Origin: Paenibacillus antibioticophila
GTDB taxonomy: Bacteria; Bacillota; Bacilli; Paenibacillales; Paenibacillaceae
Reading direction: 5' to 3'
Assembly (NCBI RefSeq): GCF_000455265.1
Contig: NZ_HG005142.1
Coordinates: forward strand, 55,802 to 113,739
Length of the DNA: 57,938 nt
Positions 17,434 to 26,529 of this stretch are shown here, in pieces; the stretch's first letter is position 1; every line of letters starts with the position of its first letter. Under the pieces are notes generated by a model. The model searched no databases. It was not told the origin of the DNA and saw nothing but the letters and a program-made list of their open reading frames with translations. The position numbers were made by a program, and so were the translations under genes.

Positions 17434-18495
17434 CTACAGCTTGATTTCATTAATATTGGCCGGACGAAGTACAGGTTCGCCATATTGCTGATTATCCATC
17501 CCGACCACATCCTTCTGTCCATTTAGCCATACTCTGACCTTATAGTTCTGTGCATTCTCCGTCACGGTCAGAACGAGGGACTGCAGCATCTGAGCCGGCG
17601 GCTTATCTCCCGCTTCGAACATATCGTCCTCGAGGGAAACGGTGATAACCCCGTCCTCCGATAGTTCAACCGCCTTGAGAACCGTCCCGCCAGTCAGAAC
17701 GCTTTCCAGGCCATTACCTTTAACCGGGCCTTCGATCAGTTCACTTAGCGCAGCTGTAACCGCATTTTTGCCTGTGGAGACAAACCTCGTCACAGGAACA
17801 TAGTATGGCGCTCCATCGGGATTTGTAGCCGCAAAATAAAGCGTAACCGGGCGAGTCTGGGAGAAGCTCATGCCCTCGCCAAGCTCCAGATTGATGCCTA
17901 GTGCACGTGTCAAAGGACGATCCATTGGTGTTTTGCCAACCGGCATTTCGTTCAGCTTGGCTCCAGCCATCCAGATCTGTACCTTTTCCACGCCTTCATT
18001 CCCCAAGAGCGTCCAGGTTACCGCCTCCATAATCTTCCGCTCGTCAGCAGCATCATAACCGCCAAAGGCCTGGTTGAATTCCACCATCGCCAGCTTCTCA
18101 TCCTCTTTAATGGTAACAGCCTCCACCTGAGTTCCTGCAGGAAGCACGCCGCTGAACCCGGATGGAATCAGCGCCTGATACGGGCTGTCCTTGACCAGCA
18201 TTTCCAATTGGCGTCCAACCCTGGATTGCGCTTCACCCGAAGGTAAATGAAGCGACACGGGAGCCAGCCATCCCTGTTCGTCCTGCAAATAGACCGTCGA
18301 CAGCGATTCCTCCAGTTCCAGGCTTGTCTGGTCCGAGGATTCGAGAGATTGAAGCATCTGGGTCTCAATATCGCTGGGTGGCGGATCGATCTGCGCAGCA
18401 GGACCCGCGCCAAACAGTCCGCATCCCGATAACACGAGCGGAACGGCAAGTATGCTGCACATTGCTGTAATTCGAAGCAATCGGCTTATTCTCAT
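17434..18495 (-). CDS. gerM: GerM-type spore lipoprotein
   Basis: The 353-residue protein carries a lipoprotein signal with lipobox LSGC (Cys at about 25) and two GerM domains. Both share the pattern of a short strand segment, a helix with AALSELIEGP-like character and a VSLxDDMFE or VEFNQAF strand. In B. subtilis GerM is made in the mother cell, localises to the engulfing membrane and is needed for sporulation and germination. The order gerM-rph-rdgB is the B. subtilis order. It is divergent from the yutG-like gene. Confidence 0.88.
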   Translation of the reverse strand: MRISRLLRITAMCSILAVPLVLSGCGLFGAGPAAQIDPPPSDIETQMLQSLESSDQTSLELEESLSTVYLQDEQGWLAPVSLHLPSGEAQSRVGRQLEMLVKDSPYQALIPSGFSGVLPAGTQVEAVTIKEDEKLAMVEFNQAFGGYDAADERKIMEAVTWTLLGNEGVEKVQIWMAGAKLNEMPVGKTPMDRPLTRALGINLELGEGMSFSQTRPVTLYFAATNPDGAPYYVPVTRFVSTGKNAVTAALSELIEGPVKGNGLESVLTGGTVLKAVELSEDGVITVSLEDDMFEAGDKPPAQMLQSLVLTVTENAQNYKVRVWLNGQKDVVGMDNQQYGEPVLRPANINEIKL

Positions 18496-18684
18496 GACAG
18501 GGACTCCTCCTAATCTGATCTTGACTGTCTAAAAGTGCGCGTTTGAACAACCTCTAAAAGATGACTTTTCAGACAACCTCTATTACTATGTATACGAGCC
18601 CCTTTTTGAAAAATAACTATCTTTTTGCACCAAGATGGACACACTGCATCATAGCTATAGCTTGAATACAGTTAGGAGTAGGTG

Positions 18685-19263
18685 ATGAAGATCGAAACAG
18701 AAGAACGGAAGACGAAGGCTCCTTATAGCCTGAACAGCAAGAAGGTGGCAGATGCCACGATGTTATGGCTCGAGAAGCGCGGGGTAAAGATCGAGGAAAT
18801 CGCAGAATTAGTGATGCTGCTGCAGAAGAAATATTATCCTGACCTGGCCATAGAGGAATGCATTCATAATGTGGAGCAGGTGCTGAGTAAGCGAGAGGTT
18901 CAGAATGCTGTGCTAACCGGTATTCAGCTTGATTTACTGGCGGAGCAGGGACTTTTGATCCCTGAATTGCAGGATATGGTCGCTAATGACGAGGGACTGT
19001 ACGGCGTGGATGAGATTCTGGCCTTTTCCATCGTCAATGTGTACGGAAGCATCGGATTTACGAACTATGGATACGTGGACAAATTGAAGCCCGGCATTCT
19101 GGAGCGTCTTAACGATAAGACACTAGGGCCATGCAATACGTTCCTCGACGATATCGTCGGTGCGGTCGCAGCGTCGGCCAGCAGCCGGATTGCTCATCGC
19201 AAGCAGGCGGAGCGGGAACAGGAGCAGGGCGAGGATACGCTCGGCAAAGATATCGTCCGTTAG
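18685..19263 (+). CDS. phosphatidylglycerophosphatase A-like protein (YutG family)
   Basis: 193 residues. The central block, from ILTGIQLDLLAEQG to YGVDEILAFSIVNVYGS and ending in SIGFTNYGYVDKLKPG, is characteristic of the YutG branch of the PgpA family. Classical PgpA dephosphorylates phosphatidylglycerophosphate at the membrane, but this branch lacks clear transmembrane segments, so its substrate is uncertain. The ATG at 18685 is preferred over the adjacent GTG because TAGGAG then has a spacing of 6-7 nt. It converges with the MBL gene through a shared terminator. Confidence 0.82.
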   Translation: MKIETEERKTKAPYSLNSKKVADATMLWLEKRGVKIEEIAELVMLLQKKYYPDLAIEECIHNVEQVLSKREVQNAVLTGIQLDLLAEQGLLIPELQDMVANDEGLYGVDEILAFSIVNVYGSIGFTNYGYVDKLKPGILERLNDKTLGPCNTFLDDIVGAVAASASSRIAHRKQAEREQEQGEDTLGKDIVR

Positions 19264-19269
19264 CTCCAT

Positions 19270-19321
19270 TAAAAAACCGTTTGGAGAAAAGAGATTTACT
19301 CTTTCACTCCAAGCGGTTTTT
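19270..19321. terminator. bidirectional terminator between the yutG-like and MBL genes
   Basis: AAAAACCGTTTGGAG / CTCCAAGCGGTTTTT with one G-T pair and T/A runs on both sides. The stop codon of the MBL gene lies inside it. Confidence 0.75.
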
Positions 19322-20308
19322 CATTCTTGTTGAGCCAAACCGGATATGTGAATTTGAATTACTAATCTCGAGCCTTCCCCGCCGTACTAATTCAAACAGG
19401 TGCGCTAATGTCTCCGCCATGGCAAATCGCATCTGATGAATGCCCAATTCGGTGCCAAACAGAGCCTCGCAAATATCAAAGCCGCTTCGCTCCCCGTCGT
19501 CCAGCAAAGCCTCAATCTTTTCCAAGCGTTCCTCATGATGCAGCAGCAGTCGGTCAATTCGCTCAGTAAAGCCGGAGAAGGGATTTCGGTGTCCCGGGAA
19601 CGCCACACTTACCCGGAAGCCCTTCAGCTTGTCCAAAGATTGCAGGAAGGAATACAGCGGGTTCGGGTCACTTCCGGGAAGCAGACTGATATTCGGCGAT
19701 ATTTGCGGAAGGACCGCATCTCCGCATAAGATGATTCCTTGTCCATCCTCGTAGAGCGATAGGTGTCCAGGGGCATGGCCTGCCGTTTCGATAGCCGTCC
19801 AGCTGCGATCTCCTAATCGAAGGACCTCTCCGTCCGCAATAAATGTGAGCTCAGGCTGCGGCTCCACTTGAGAAAGAAAGCTGTCCAGATGTCCAGGAAG
19901 CTGGGCGAGCCAGGAGTCCGGCATTCCATGCTGAGCAAATAAGGCGCTCAGCTCTTCGTTGATTCGCTGCCCCTTCCCCCACATCAGTTGGGCTTCTTCA
20001 TAGGCACGGCGGGACATATAAACCTTGGCTCCACTAAGGGACTGCATGTATCCCGCCAGACCGTAGTGATCCGGGTGATGGTGAGTCACTACGATGGAGG
20101 TAATCTCCGGAGCCTGAATCCCCAATTCTCCCAGCGCCTGCTCCCATGTTGCTATGGATTCATCGGTACGGGGCCCGGGATCAACCAGTGTTATCTCTCC
20201 ATTTCCTTGCAAAACATAGCTGTTTACCCATCGGAGCGGGGGAGCCATCGGAATATGCACGGCGTGAATCCCATATTCGTCCCAGTCCTGTATCATCTGC
20301 CGGTTCAT
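19304..20308 (-). CDS. metallo-beta-lactamase-fold hydrolase
   Basis: 334 residues with the zinc-binding signature THHHPDH at 75-81, then further ligands in GHAPGHLSLY, LCGDAVLP and FPGHRNPF. The C-terminal 90 residues form a winged-helix-like extension typical of the glyoxalase II/LACTB2-like group. The substrate cannot be predicted. The start at 20308 overlaps the stop of the methyltransferase gene as ATGA, which supports it over an ATG two codons upstream and means coupled translation. Confidence 0.82.
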   Translation of the reverse strand: MNRQMIQDWDEYGIHAVHIPMAPPLRWVNSYVLQGNGEITLVDPGPRTDESIATWEQALGELGIQAPEITSIVVTHHHPDHYGLAGYMQSLSGAKVYMSRRAYEEAQLMWGKGQRINEELSALFAQHGMPDSWLAQLPGHLDSFLSQVEPQPELTFIADGEVLRLGDRSWTAIETAGHAPGHLSLYEDGQGIILCGDAVLPQISPNISLLPGSDPNPLYSFLQSLDKLKGFRVSVAFPGHRNPFSGFTERIDRLLLHHEERLEKIEALLDDGERSGFDICEALFGTELGIHQMRFAMAETLAHLFELVRRGRLEISNSNSHIRFGSTRMKNRLE

Positions 20309-21057
20309 TGGCATCCACCCAACAGGATCATACGTGGAGACATTATCGGATCGTAGCTCTCGCCTGCATGGCTTCCGTAAATTCGCTCCAATGTAAGTCC
20401 GGCCTCTCCAAGCATAGCGGTAAATTGTTCAGCAGTATACAGCTTGATCCGCTCCAGGTATTCACGGGGTTCCACCTGATCGTCTCCTTCGCTCTTATCT
20501 ACTTGAGAAATCCAGATCCGCTTCATGACATACCCATTCTGAATCACTCTACGCTCCACAATTCGCTGGCCGTCATCCATCCGTTCAGACTCTGGAACCA
20601 AGTGATCTGCAGTATACCTCGGATTCAGGTAGTCAATGATGAACCTTCCCTCCGGTTTTAATACCCGCTTAATCTCGCGCAGCACTTGAATATGCTCATG
20701 GTCCTCCTTGAAGTAGCCGAAGGAGCTGAACAGGTTCACAACCGCATCAAATCCGCCCGCTAACGGCAGCCTCCGCATATCCGCTTGAAGCCATGTCACC
20801 CGGTGCTCCGGGTCATTTCTTCGGGCTTCACGCAACAGGACCTCCGATAAATCAACGCCAGTTACTACAAAGCCAGCTTCCACCAACGCCATGGAGTGGC
20901 GTCCCATTCCACAGCACAGATCAAGAACCTTCGCTTCCTGCGGCAGCTTCAGCCACTCAACCATGCGCTCGACTTCTCGTCTAGCCCCCTGAGTATCACG
21001 ATGCTTATATACAAGCAAGTAGTCTTCACCAAAGCTGTGCTCATACCATTCCGCCAT
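20305..21057 (-). CDS. class I SAM-dependent methyltransferase
   Basis: 250 residues with motif I VLDLCCGMGRHS, an acidic VDLSEVLL strand end and the later LQADMRRLPL segment, typical of small-molecule methyltransferases. The ATG at 21057 follows GGAGGAGAGATC; a longer frame of 12 codons has no ribosome site. The four-base overlap with the downstream MBL-fold gene suggests that the two act on a common compound, which is inference. Confidence 0.85.
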   Translation of the reverse strand: MAEWYEHSFGEDYLLVYKHRDTQGARREVERMVEWLKLPQEAKVLDLCCGMGRHSMALVEAGFVVTGVDLSEVLLREARRNDPEHRVTWLQADMRRLPLAGGFDAVVNLFSSFGYFKEDHEHIQVLREIKRVLKPEGRFIIDYLNPRYTADHLVPESERMDDGQRIVERRVIQNGYVMKRIWISQVDKSEGDDQVEPREYLERIKLYTAEQFTAMLGEAGLTLERIYGSHAGESYDPIMSPRMILLGGCQ

Positions 21058-21146
21058 GATCTCTCCTCCAGTTTGAGCTCTGTTCTGTTCCATATGTATA
21101 TAGCCTTAATTGTACCTCCAATGAATCATCCTGTACAAACACTCAT

Positions 21147-21179
21147 TAAAAAAAGAGGGTGCCTGTTCAGGCCCCTCTA
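21147..21179 (-). terminator. terminator of the parvulin-type foldase gene
   Basis: On the minus strand AGAGGGGCCTG / CAGGCACCCTCT followed by seven T. Confidence 0.8.
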
Positions 21180-21188
21180 TCATTCCAG

Positions 21189-22370
21189 TTATTCTGCTGC
21201 TTCTGTGTTTGCTTCGTCATCCGATGAATCTGTGAAGGTATTCGTGATTGTTGCGTTGCTGCGCAGGCCCTCAATCCAGCTGTTGCTCAGCTCCGATACT
21301 TGGTTGGATACCAGCGTTTTACGGATATAATCCTTCTCTTCCTCATAGGTCGCCGAGCGTGCTTCAATACGGTCCGTAACCTTGATTACAGTATAACCGC
21401 CGCTTGTCTTGACAGCTTCGCTGACTTCATCCTTGGCAAGCGCGAAAGCCGCCTCTTCAATCGCTTCCTCCTGCTCTCCGCGGGCAAAGAAATCTGTATC
21501 GCCGCCGTTAGCCTTGGTGTATTCATCCAATGACACACTAGCAGCCAGCTCTGCAAAGTCCTTGCCTTCCTTCAATTGCTTGATTACATCATTCGCTTCT
21601 TCTTCCGTAGCGACAACAATCAACGAGGCCCGAACTTGCTCCGGTGTATCGAATGACGATTTGTAATCTTCAAACGTTTGCTTGACTTCATCATCCGTGA
21701 CCGTGATTTGCGGCTCAAGCAGCTTCGTCATTAACAATTTCAACTGAATATTTTCACGAAGCACTTCCATGCTCATACCGTTAGATACCAGTGCGCTTTC
21801 AAGTGCTTCCTTTGAGCCGAAGGACTTTTCCAGATCTGCAACTTCCGCGTCAATGTCGCTCTCCGTAACCTCAACGCTCTGCTTCACTGCCTCTTGATTG
21901 ACAAGCTCCTCCATAATCAATTGATCAAGTGCGGATTGCTTGGTGGCGGAGCTTAATTCTTCATATAGACGGTCCTTGGAAATTTCCACTCCATTTACCG
22001 TAGCTACCGCTTCTGCCTTGTTCGTTGCAAATGGCGGCTTGACCAGCACAATAATCAGCACAACCACAAGTGCCAGTGAAGTAAATAACCAGACCTTGTT
22101 GCTGCCGCCATTCCCGTTATTCGATAACGAGCCGTTCTCCTTGGTTGATTCATCATGAACCGGAGCCATTACTGTCAAAGACTCGTCGCTTTCAGTTTCC
22201 TCTTCATTCGCAATCTCTTCCAAAGGCTGGGTCTCTGTGTCTTCAGCCGCGGTGCCGCCTGTCTCTAAAGGCTTCTCTTCTGCAGGTGTGTCAACACTTC
22301 CCTCTGTAAGCGCATCCTCTTCTGCTTGTCCGCCCGGGACGATTTCTAACTCCTTGTCCTTATCTTCCAT
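21189..22370 (-). CDS. membrane-anchored SurA/PrsA-type peptidyl-prolyl isomerase
   Basis: 393 residues. The first 90 or so are strongly acidic and low in complexity and should be cytoplasmic; one transmembrane helix follows (about 92-113, VWLFTSLALVVVLIIVLV). Outside are a SurA N-terminal helical domain and a parvulin domain (about 245-345) with the AELAASVSLD and GGDTDFFARG motifs. It differs from classical PrsA in having no lipobox: it is a type II membrane protein. The start at 22370 is chosen because GGGAG lies about 11 nt upstream; an ATG seven codons earlier lacks one. Confidence 0.82.
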   Translation of the reverse strand: MEDKDKELEIVPGGQAEEDALTEGSVDTPAEEKPLETGGTAAEDTETQPLEEIANEEETESDESLTVMAPVHDESTKENGSLSNNGNGGSNKVWLFTSLALVVVLIIVLVKPPFATNKAEAVATVNGVEISKDRLYEELSSATKQSALDQLIMEELVNQEAVKQSVEVTESDIDAEVADLEKSFGSKEALESALVSNGMSMEVLRENIQLKLLMTKLLEPQITVTDDEVKQTFEDYKSSFDTPEQVRASLIVVATEEEANDVIKQLKEGKDFAELAASVSLDEYTKANGGDTDFFARGEQEEAIEEAAFALAKDEVSEAVKTSGGYTVIKVTDRIEARSATYEEEKDYIRKTLVSNQVSELSNSWIEGLRSNATITNTFTDSSDDEANTEAAE

Positions 22371-22583
22371 TCGATCGCTGACTCCCTTCATTCTTGTACA
22401 AACTTATACTCTTATGACTTTATCAGATTAATGCAGGTTATACCTTAAGGAATCCTAAAAAAGATGCACATTTTTTAAGGCAATTTTAATCTGAGTCGCA
22501 GAATTTACCGCCGGTTATTTCTGTTATCGTGCAAAAAGGTGTAAAATGGGAGGGAAACTAACGTCCGGGAGGAAATGATAACG

Positions 22584-23939
22584 ATGGATTACCAAAGCTA
22601 TTTTCAGAGCAACAAAGACAAGCATTTACAGGAACTGGGCGAACTGATCTCGATACCGAGTATTTCCGCTCTATCCGAACATAAATCCGATATGAACCGA
22701 GCCGCTGAATGGGTTGCCGACTCCCTTCGCCGTGCCGGCATGGAGCAAGTAGAAATTTATCCGACAGACGGTCATCCGATTGTTTACGGTGAGCATGTAC
22801 ATGCTCCTGGCAAGCCTACGGTCTTGGTCTATGGACATTACGATGTACAACCTGTAGACCCGCTGGAGTTATGGGAAAGCCCACCATTCGAGCCCACCAT
22901 TCGCGATAACAAATTGTTTGCCCGGGGAGCTACCGATGATAAAGGGCAAATATTTCTTCATGTAAAGGCCGCCGAAGCCCTTCTTCAATTGGATAAAGAA
23001 CTGCCGGTCAACCTCAAGTTCTGTATTGAAGGTGAAGAAGAGGTAACAAGTCCGAATCTCCCGTCCTTCCTGACCGAACATCAGGACAAGCTGGCCGCCG
23101 ATGTCGTTCTGATCTCTGATACCGCCTTGCTGGAACCAGGCAAGCCGGCCATTTGTACCGGTCTGCGCGGATTGTGTTCTCTTGAGGTTAGCGTAAGAAC
23201 GGCAAATACGGATTTGCATTCCGGGACATATGGTGGCGGAGTGCCGAATTCACTTCATGTGCTGGTCGATCTGTTGGCTTCGCTGCATGATAAGCAAGGC
23301 CGGGTTGCCGTCGAGGGCTTCTATGAAGGTGTGCCTGAGATGACCGATCTGATTCGCGAAGAAATCGAGAAGCTTCAATTCAGCGAGGAAGGGCTGAAAC
23401 AAACCCTTGCCCTGGACACGCTGTACGGTGAGGAAGGCTTCGGATTCATCGCCCGCACCGGTGTTCGTCCGACACTGGAATTAAACGGTGTGTACGGCGG
23501 ATTCCAAGGGGAGGGAACCAAGACGGTCATCCCGAAGGAAGCCCATGCCAAGATCACCTGCCGGCTCGTAGGAGATCAGGATCCGCAGGATGTGCTTGAT
23601 AAGATTGAAGCCCATCTTCAAGCCCAGCTGCTTCCTGGCGCCAAGCTTGAAGTGAAGCAGCTGGAGCGGGCCCGCGCATTCTCTATCGATCCGTCCGACC
23701 CGATGCTGCAAAAGGCTGCAGATGCTTATGAAAAAGTCTATGGAACCCGTGCATTGTTCACGAAGGATGGCGGCTCTATTCCAATCGTTGAGACCTTGTC
23801 CCGTGTTCTGAAGGCTCCTGCCGTCATGATGGGCTTCGGCTTGCCGAATGAAAACCTGCACGCTCCGAATGAGCATTTCCATTTAGAAAACTTTGACAAA
23901 GGTCTACTGACGATTGTTGAATATTTGAAGTCGCTGTAA
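22584..23939 (+). CDS. M20-family metallopeptidase (dipeptidase)
   Basis: 451 residues with the di-zinc hydrolase layout of the M20 family. VYGHYDVQP holds the first His/Asp ligands, ARGATDDKG the bridging Asp, and EGEEEVTSP the catalytic Glu pair; LHSGTYGGGVPN starts the dimerisation lid and the NLHAPNEHF His is near the C terminus. It should hydrolyse dipeptides or related amides in the cytoplasm. GGGAGG precedes two in-frame ATGs; the second (22584) has the better spacing. It is monocistronic. Confidence 0.9.
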   Translation: MDYQSYFQSNKDKHLQELGELISIPSISALSEHKSDMNRAAEWVADSLRRAGMEQVEIYPTDGHPIVYGEHVHAPGKPTVLVYGHYDVQPVDPLELWESPPFEPTIRDNKLFARGATDDKGQIFLHVKAAEALLQLDKELPVNLKFCIEGEEEVTSPNLPSFLTEHQDKLAADVVLISDTALLEPGKPAICTGLRGLCSLEVSVRTANTDLHSGTYGGGVPNSLHVLVDLLASLHDKQGRVAVEGFYEGVPEMTDLIREEIEKLQFSEEGLKQTLALDTLYGEEGFGFIARTGVRPTLELNGVYGGFQGEGTKTVIPKEAHAKITCRLVGDQDPQDVLDKIEAHLQAQLLPGAKLEVKQLERARAFSIDPSDPMLQKAADAYEKVYGTRALFTKDGGSIPIVETLSRVLKAPAVMMGFGLPNENLHAPNEHFHLENFDKGLLTIVEYLKSL

Positions 23940-23951
23940 ACCTCAATTTCG

Positions 23952-23981
23952 AAAAGCCGTCCCCATGGGGCGGTTTTTTTT
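23952..23981 (+). terminator. terminator of the M20 peptidase gene
   Basis: AAAGCCGTCCCC at GGGGCGGTTTT with a run of eight T. Confidence 0.8.
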
Positions 23982-24093
23982 GATATCAGACCGTCCGAAT
24001 GAACTCCGATACAAACAGACCTTCCTTATACCTGTTACCCTGGTAAGGGCCAAAGGTCCGTTATCGGTTCGATAAGCTTGCATAACTCAATAG

Positions 24094-24138
24094 ATTCTAT
24101 TATTATAGAACAATAATGTTGTTCTATATTTATAGAAC
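24094..24138 (+). promoter_or_regulatory. twin operator palindromes upstream of the ArsR-family gene
   Basis: Two similar palindromes: TTCTAT-TATT-ATAGAA (24095-24110) and GTTCTAT-ATTT-ATAGAAC (24121-24138), centred 27 bp apart. The inner halves also pair with each other (ATAGAACAA / TTGTTCTAT). This AT-rich ATA...TAT form is what ArsR-type winged-helix dimers bind, so autoregulation of the downstream pair is likely. Confidence 0.6.
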
Positions 24139-24209
24139 TAAAGAATATTGTAATGCCTGCTTTGTTCAAGGAAGGAAAAGGGCAGGAAAGAGAAGGGAAG
24201 AGAAGCGTG

Positions 24210-25163
24210 ATGGACTATCAAATCGAAGCGGATTTTGCTCCAATTTATGAATGCGCGGCAAGCCTGACGGCCTTTTTCGCCAAACAAAACCACGGTGCCC
24301 TGGATGCCGGAAAACCATGGGTGAAGGATATTCAGGAGCGGTTTGCGCCTGCGAAGCTGCAGAAAATGCGAGTGTCGGTCAAACTGCTGGATGACTTCAG
24401 CCTGTCTCCGTTTATTTGGAAATGCCCGGGTCCGCGTACAGTTACCCGATTTTTGGAATGGTTCTCCGGATTGTCGTTGGGTGAACTGTACGAAATTTCA
24501 GCGGCTTGCAGCCAATCCGTCCCCGCCAATCTTGCGGAGCTTCGGGATGCGGCCTGCGAGGTGTTGCAGGAATGGCATTTGCATTATTTTTCCACGATCG
24601 ACCCCCGGATCATCGAAGGTCTGGAGCAGGAAGCGTCCGCCTTGAAGTCCCGATTGGGCGGCGAAACAAGCGGTATGGACATCTACGAGATGGCGACGAA
24701 CGGGATGCGTTTATATCCAGGCGATGCTCTAGCCCGGGTCGTGCTCATCCCCCAATACCATTCTCGCCCGCTGGTGACTTCCAGCATCTTCGAGACGATG
24801 ATTTTCACCCAATATTCATGCGACCTGTTTCCTCCGGCCCCGGGCTACCCCGCTCCTGCTCTGCTTCGCTTGACCCGGGCGTTGTCGGATGAAACCCGGC
24901 TTCGCATTCTCCGGCTGCTGGCCCGAAAACAGATGACATTTACCGAAATTGCCCGCGATATCGCCATCTCCAAGAGCACGATCCATTACCACTTGATCGC
25001 CCTTCGGGCGGCCGGATTGGTGATCGTGCATTACCAGGCCAAAAGCTCTGAGTTCAAGTCGGTCGAATACAGCCTGCGCCGCGAAGCGTTAAACGGGTTG
25101 TCCGGTCAAATCGACGACTATTTCGCGAGCGGCGAACTTGCCGATCCGGTCGTGGTGAAATAA
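24210..25163 (+). CDS. ArsR-family transcriptional regulator with a large N-terminal domain
   Basis: About 317 residues. The C-terminal 95 contain an ArsR winged helix: LTRALSDETRLRILRLLARK, then ITEIARDIAISKSTIHYHL-like helices. The N-terminal 210 residues are an additional domain, as in ArsR proteins that sense small molecules, not metals; I see no metal-binding Cys motif. The ATG at 24210 is preferred because the purine-rich AGAGAAGGGAAGAG precedes it. The gene lies 13 nt upstream of the MFS gene and downstream of paired operator palindromes, the standard layout of a local efflux repressor. Confidence 0.8.
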   Translation: MDYQIEADFAPIYECAASLTAFFAKQNHGALDAGKPWVKDIQERFAPAKLQKMRVSVKLLDDFSLSPFIWKCPGPRTVTRFLEWFSGLSLGELYEISAACSQSVPANLAELRDAACEVLQEWHLHYFSTIDPRIIEGLEQEASALKSRLGGETSGMDIYEMATNGMRLYPGDALARVVLIPQYHSRPLVTSSIFETMIFTQYSCDLFPPAPGYPAPALLRLTRALSDETRLRILRLLARKQMTFTEIARDIAISKSTIHYHLIALRAAGLVIVHYQAKSSEFKSVEYSLRREALNGLSGQIDDYFASGELADPVVVK

Positions 25164-25176
25164 GGAGATGATTGCC

Positions 25177-26454
25177 TTGAAGCATCGGGCTTATTACGGG
25201 CTGCTGTCAACGACCGCCTTAAGCGGATTCGGAGATGCGTTTGGCTTGCTTGCCATGGAGTGGCTGGTTTATGAAATCACCGGCTCAAAACTGGCGATGG
25301 GAGCACTCGCTCTCTCTTCCGGCATTCCGGAGCTGATGATTCGCCTGCTCGGTTCGCCGCTCTCCGACCGATTGCCCCGGCACCGCCTCATGGCAGGACT
25401 GGCCGCCGTGCGGCTGACTGCCATTCTTCTGCCCTGGATCGCCGGCTTGGCCGGGCATCTGCAGTTATGGCACTTGTTCCTGGCGGCCGGACTTAGCGGC
25501 TCTTGCTCGGCCCTGTTTATGCCGACAGCCATGGCCCTCGTGCCGGAAGCAGCCGGTTCCCGCAAACTGACCCGGGCTTTCGCCATGATCGACGGATCCC
25601 GGAATGCGGCAGCCTTGGTCGGTCCGGCGATCGCAGGCGGTGTAGTGGCCGGATTCGGGTCGCTGCCCGCATTGGGAATCAATGCGGCCTGTTACCTGGC
25701 GGCTATCGCCATGCTGCTGTTTTTGCCGAAGAGTACGCGCCGGAACGAGACTCCTTCCGCTTCCATCGCCGCTTATCTGCGGGAGATCATCGAAGGCTTT
25801 TCGTTTTACAGGCAGGTTCCGGCCATGTTCGCCGTCATGGTCATGGTTTCGATCAGCAATATGTGCCAAGGCGCCATCTGGACGATGATGGTTCCGTTCG
25901 TCAGCGAAGTCCTGCAGCTGGACGCCGCAGCGATGGGGACCTTCACGACCGCTACCGCTTTGGGCTCCCTGACGGGGCTTGGATTGATCTCCTGGCTGGG
26001 CGATATCAAGCAGCGGCGGTTGGTTATGGTCTTTAGTCTGGCGGCAATCGGATGCTTCAACGCCATCCTCGGTCTAACTCGGAGCTATCCGGTTGCTCTG
26101 GCGGCACTGTTTGCTACGGGCGCCTGCGGGCCCTTCTTCGGCTCCCTGAGTTCTTCCCTGCATGGCAAACTCGTTCCCGACCGTTTACAGGGCCGCGTAA
26201 ATGCGAACCGTTTCTTGATCGGCGGTGCCCTGTATCCGGTGGGGACGTTTGCCGGGAGTATCGTCGCCGAGCATTACGGCGTGCAGACGATGTTTTTGGC
26301 CGCCGGGCTGCTCCCGATCTTCAGCTCCTGCGTCATGCTGCTCCTTCCCGGACTTCGAACGCTCAATGGAGAGTTGTCCGAAATCCGGACTCCGTTCCAG
26401 CCCGACACCCCCGCCATGACGGCAGGGCATAGCGTCACGCCCTTGGACGTTTAA
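25177..26454 (+). CDS. MFS transporter (probable drug/small-molecule efflux)
   Basis: About 425 residues with some 10-12 hydrophobic segments and the MFS loop SPLSDRLPRHRL between TM2 and TM3. It resembles the MFS_3 group (EntS- and MefA-like exporters). The ATG at 25168 abuts AAGGAG with no spacing; the in-frame TTG at 25177 has 9 nt and gives MKHRAYYGLL, so I take it as start. It is co-transcribed with the ArsR-type gene. Both genes look more GC-rich than their flanks, which could mean acquisition from elsewhere. Confidence 0.82.
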   Translation: MKHRAYYGLLSTTALSGFGDAFGLLAMEWLVYEITGSKLAMGALALSSGIPELMIRLLGSPLSDRLPRHRLMAGLAAVRLTAILLPWIAGLAGHLQLWHLFLAAGLSGSCSALFMPTAMALVPEAAGSRKLTRAFAMIDGSRNAAALVGPAIAGGVVAGFGSLPALGINAACYLAAIAMLLFLPKSTRRNETPSASIAAYLREIIEGFSFYRQVPAMFAVMVMVSISNMCQGAIWTMMVPFVSEVLQLDAAAMGTFTTATALGSLTGLGLISWLGDIKQRRLVMVFSLAAIGCFNAILGLTRSYPVALAALFATGACGPFFGSLSSSLHGKLVPDRLQGRVNANRFLIGGALYPVGTFAGSIVAEHYGVQTMFLAAGLLPIFSSCVMLLLPGLRTLNGELSEIRTPFQPDTPAMTAGHSVTPLDV

Positions 26455-26457
26455 CGC

Positions 26458-26498
26458 AAAAGCCTCCGCTCCCGCATAACAAGCAGGGCGGAGGCTTG
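26458..26498 (+). terminator. hairpin after the MFS gene
   Basis: AAGCCTCCGC / GCGGAGGCTT with inner pairing but no T-run; a weaker terminator candidate. Confidence 0.5.
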
Positions 26499-26529
26499 AT
26501 GTGGTTTGAAACACGCCGAAAAAATTTAG

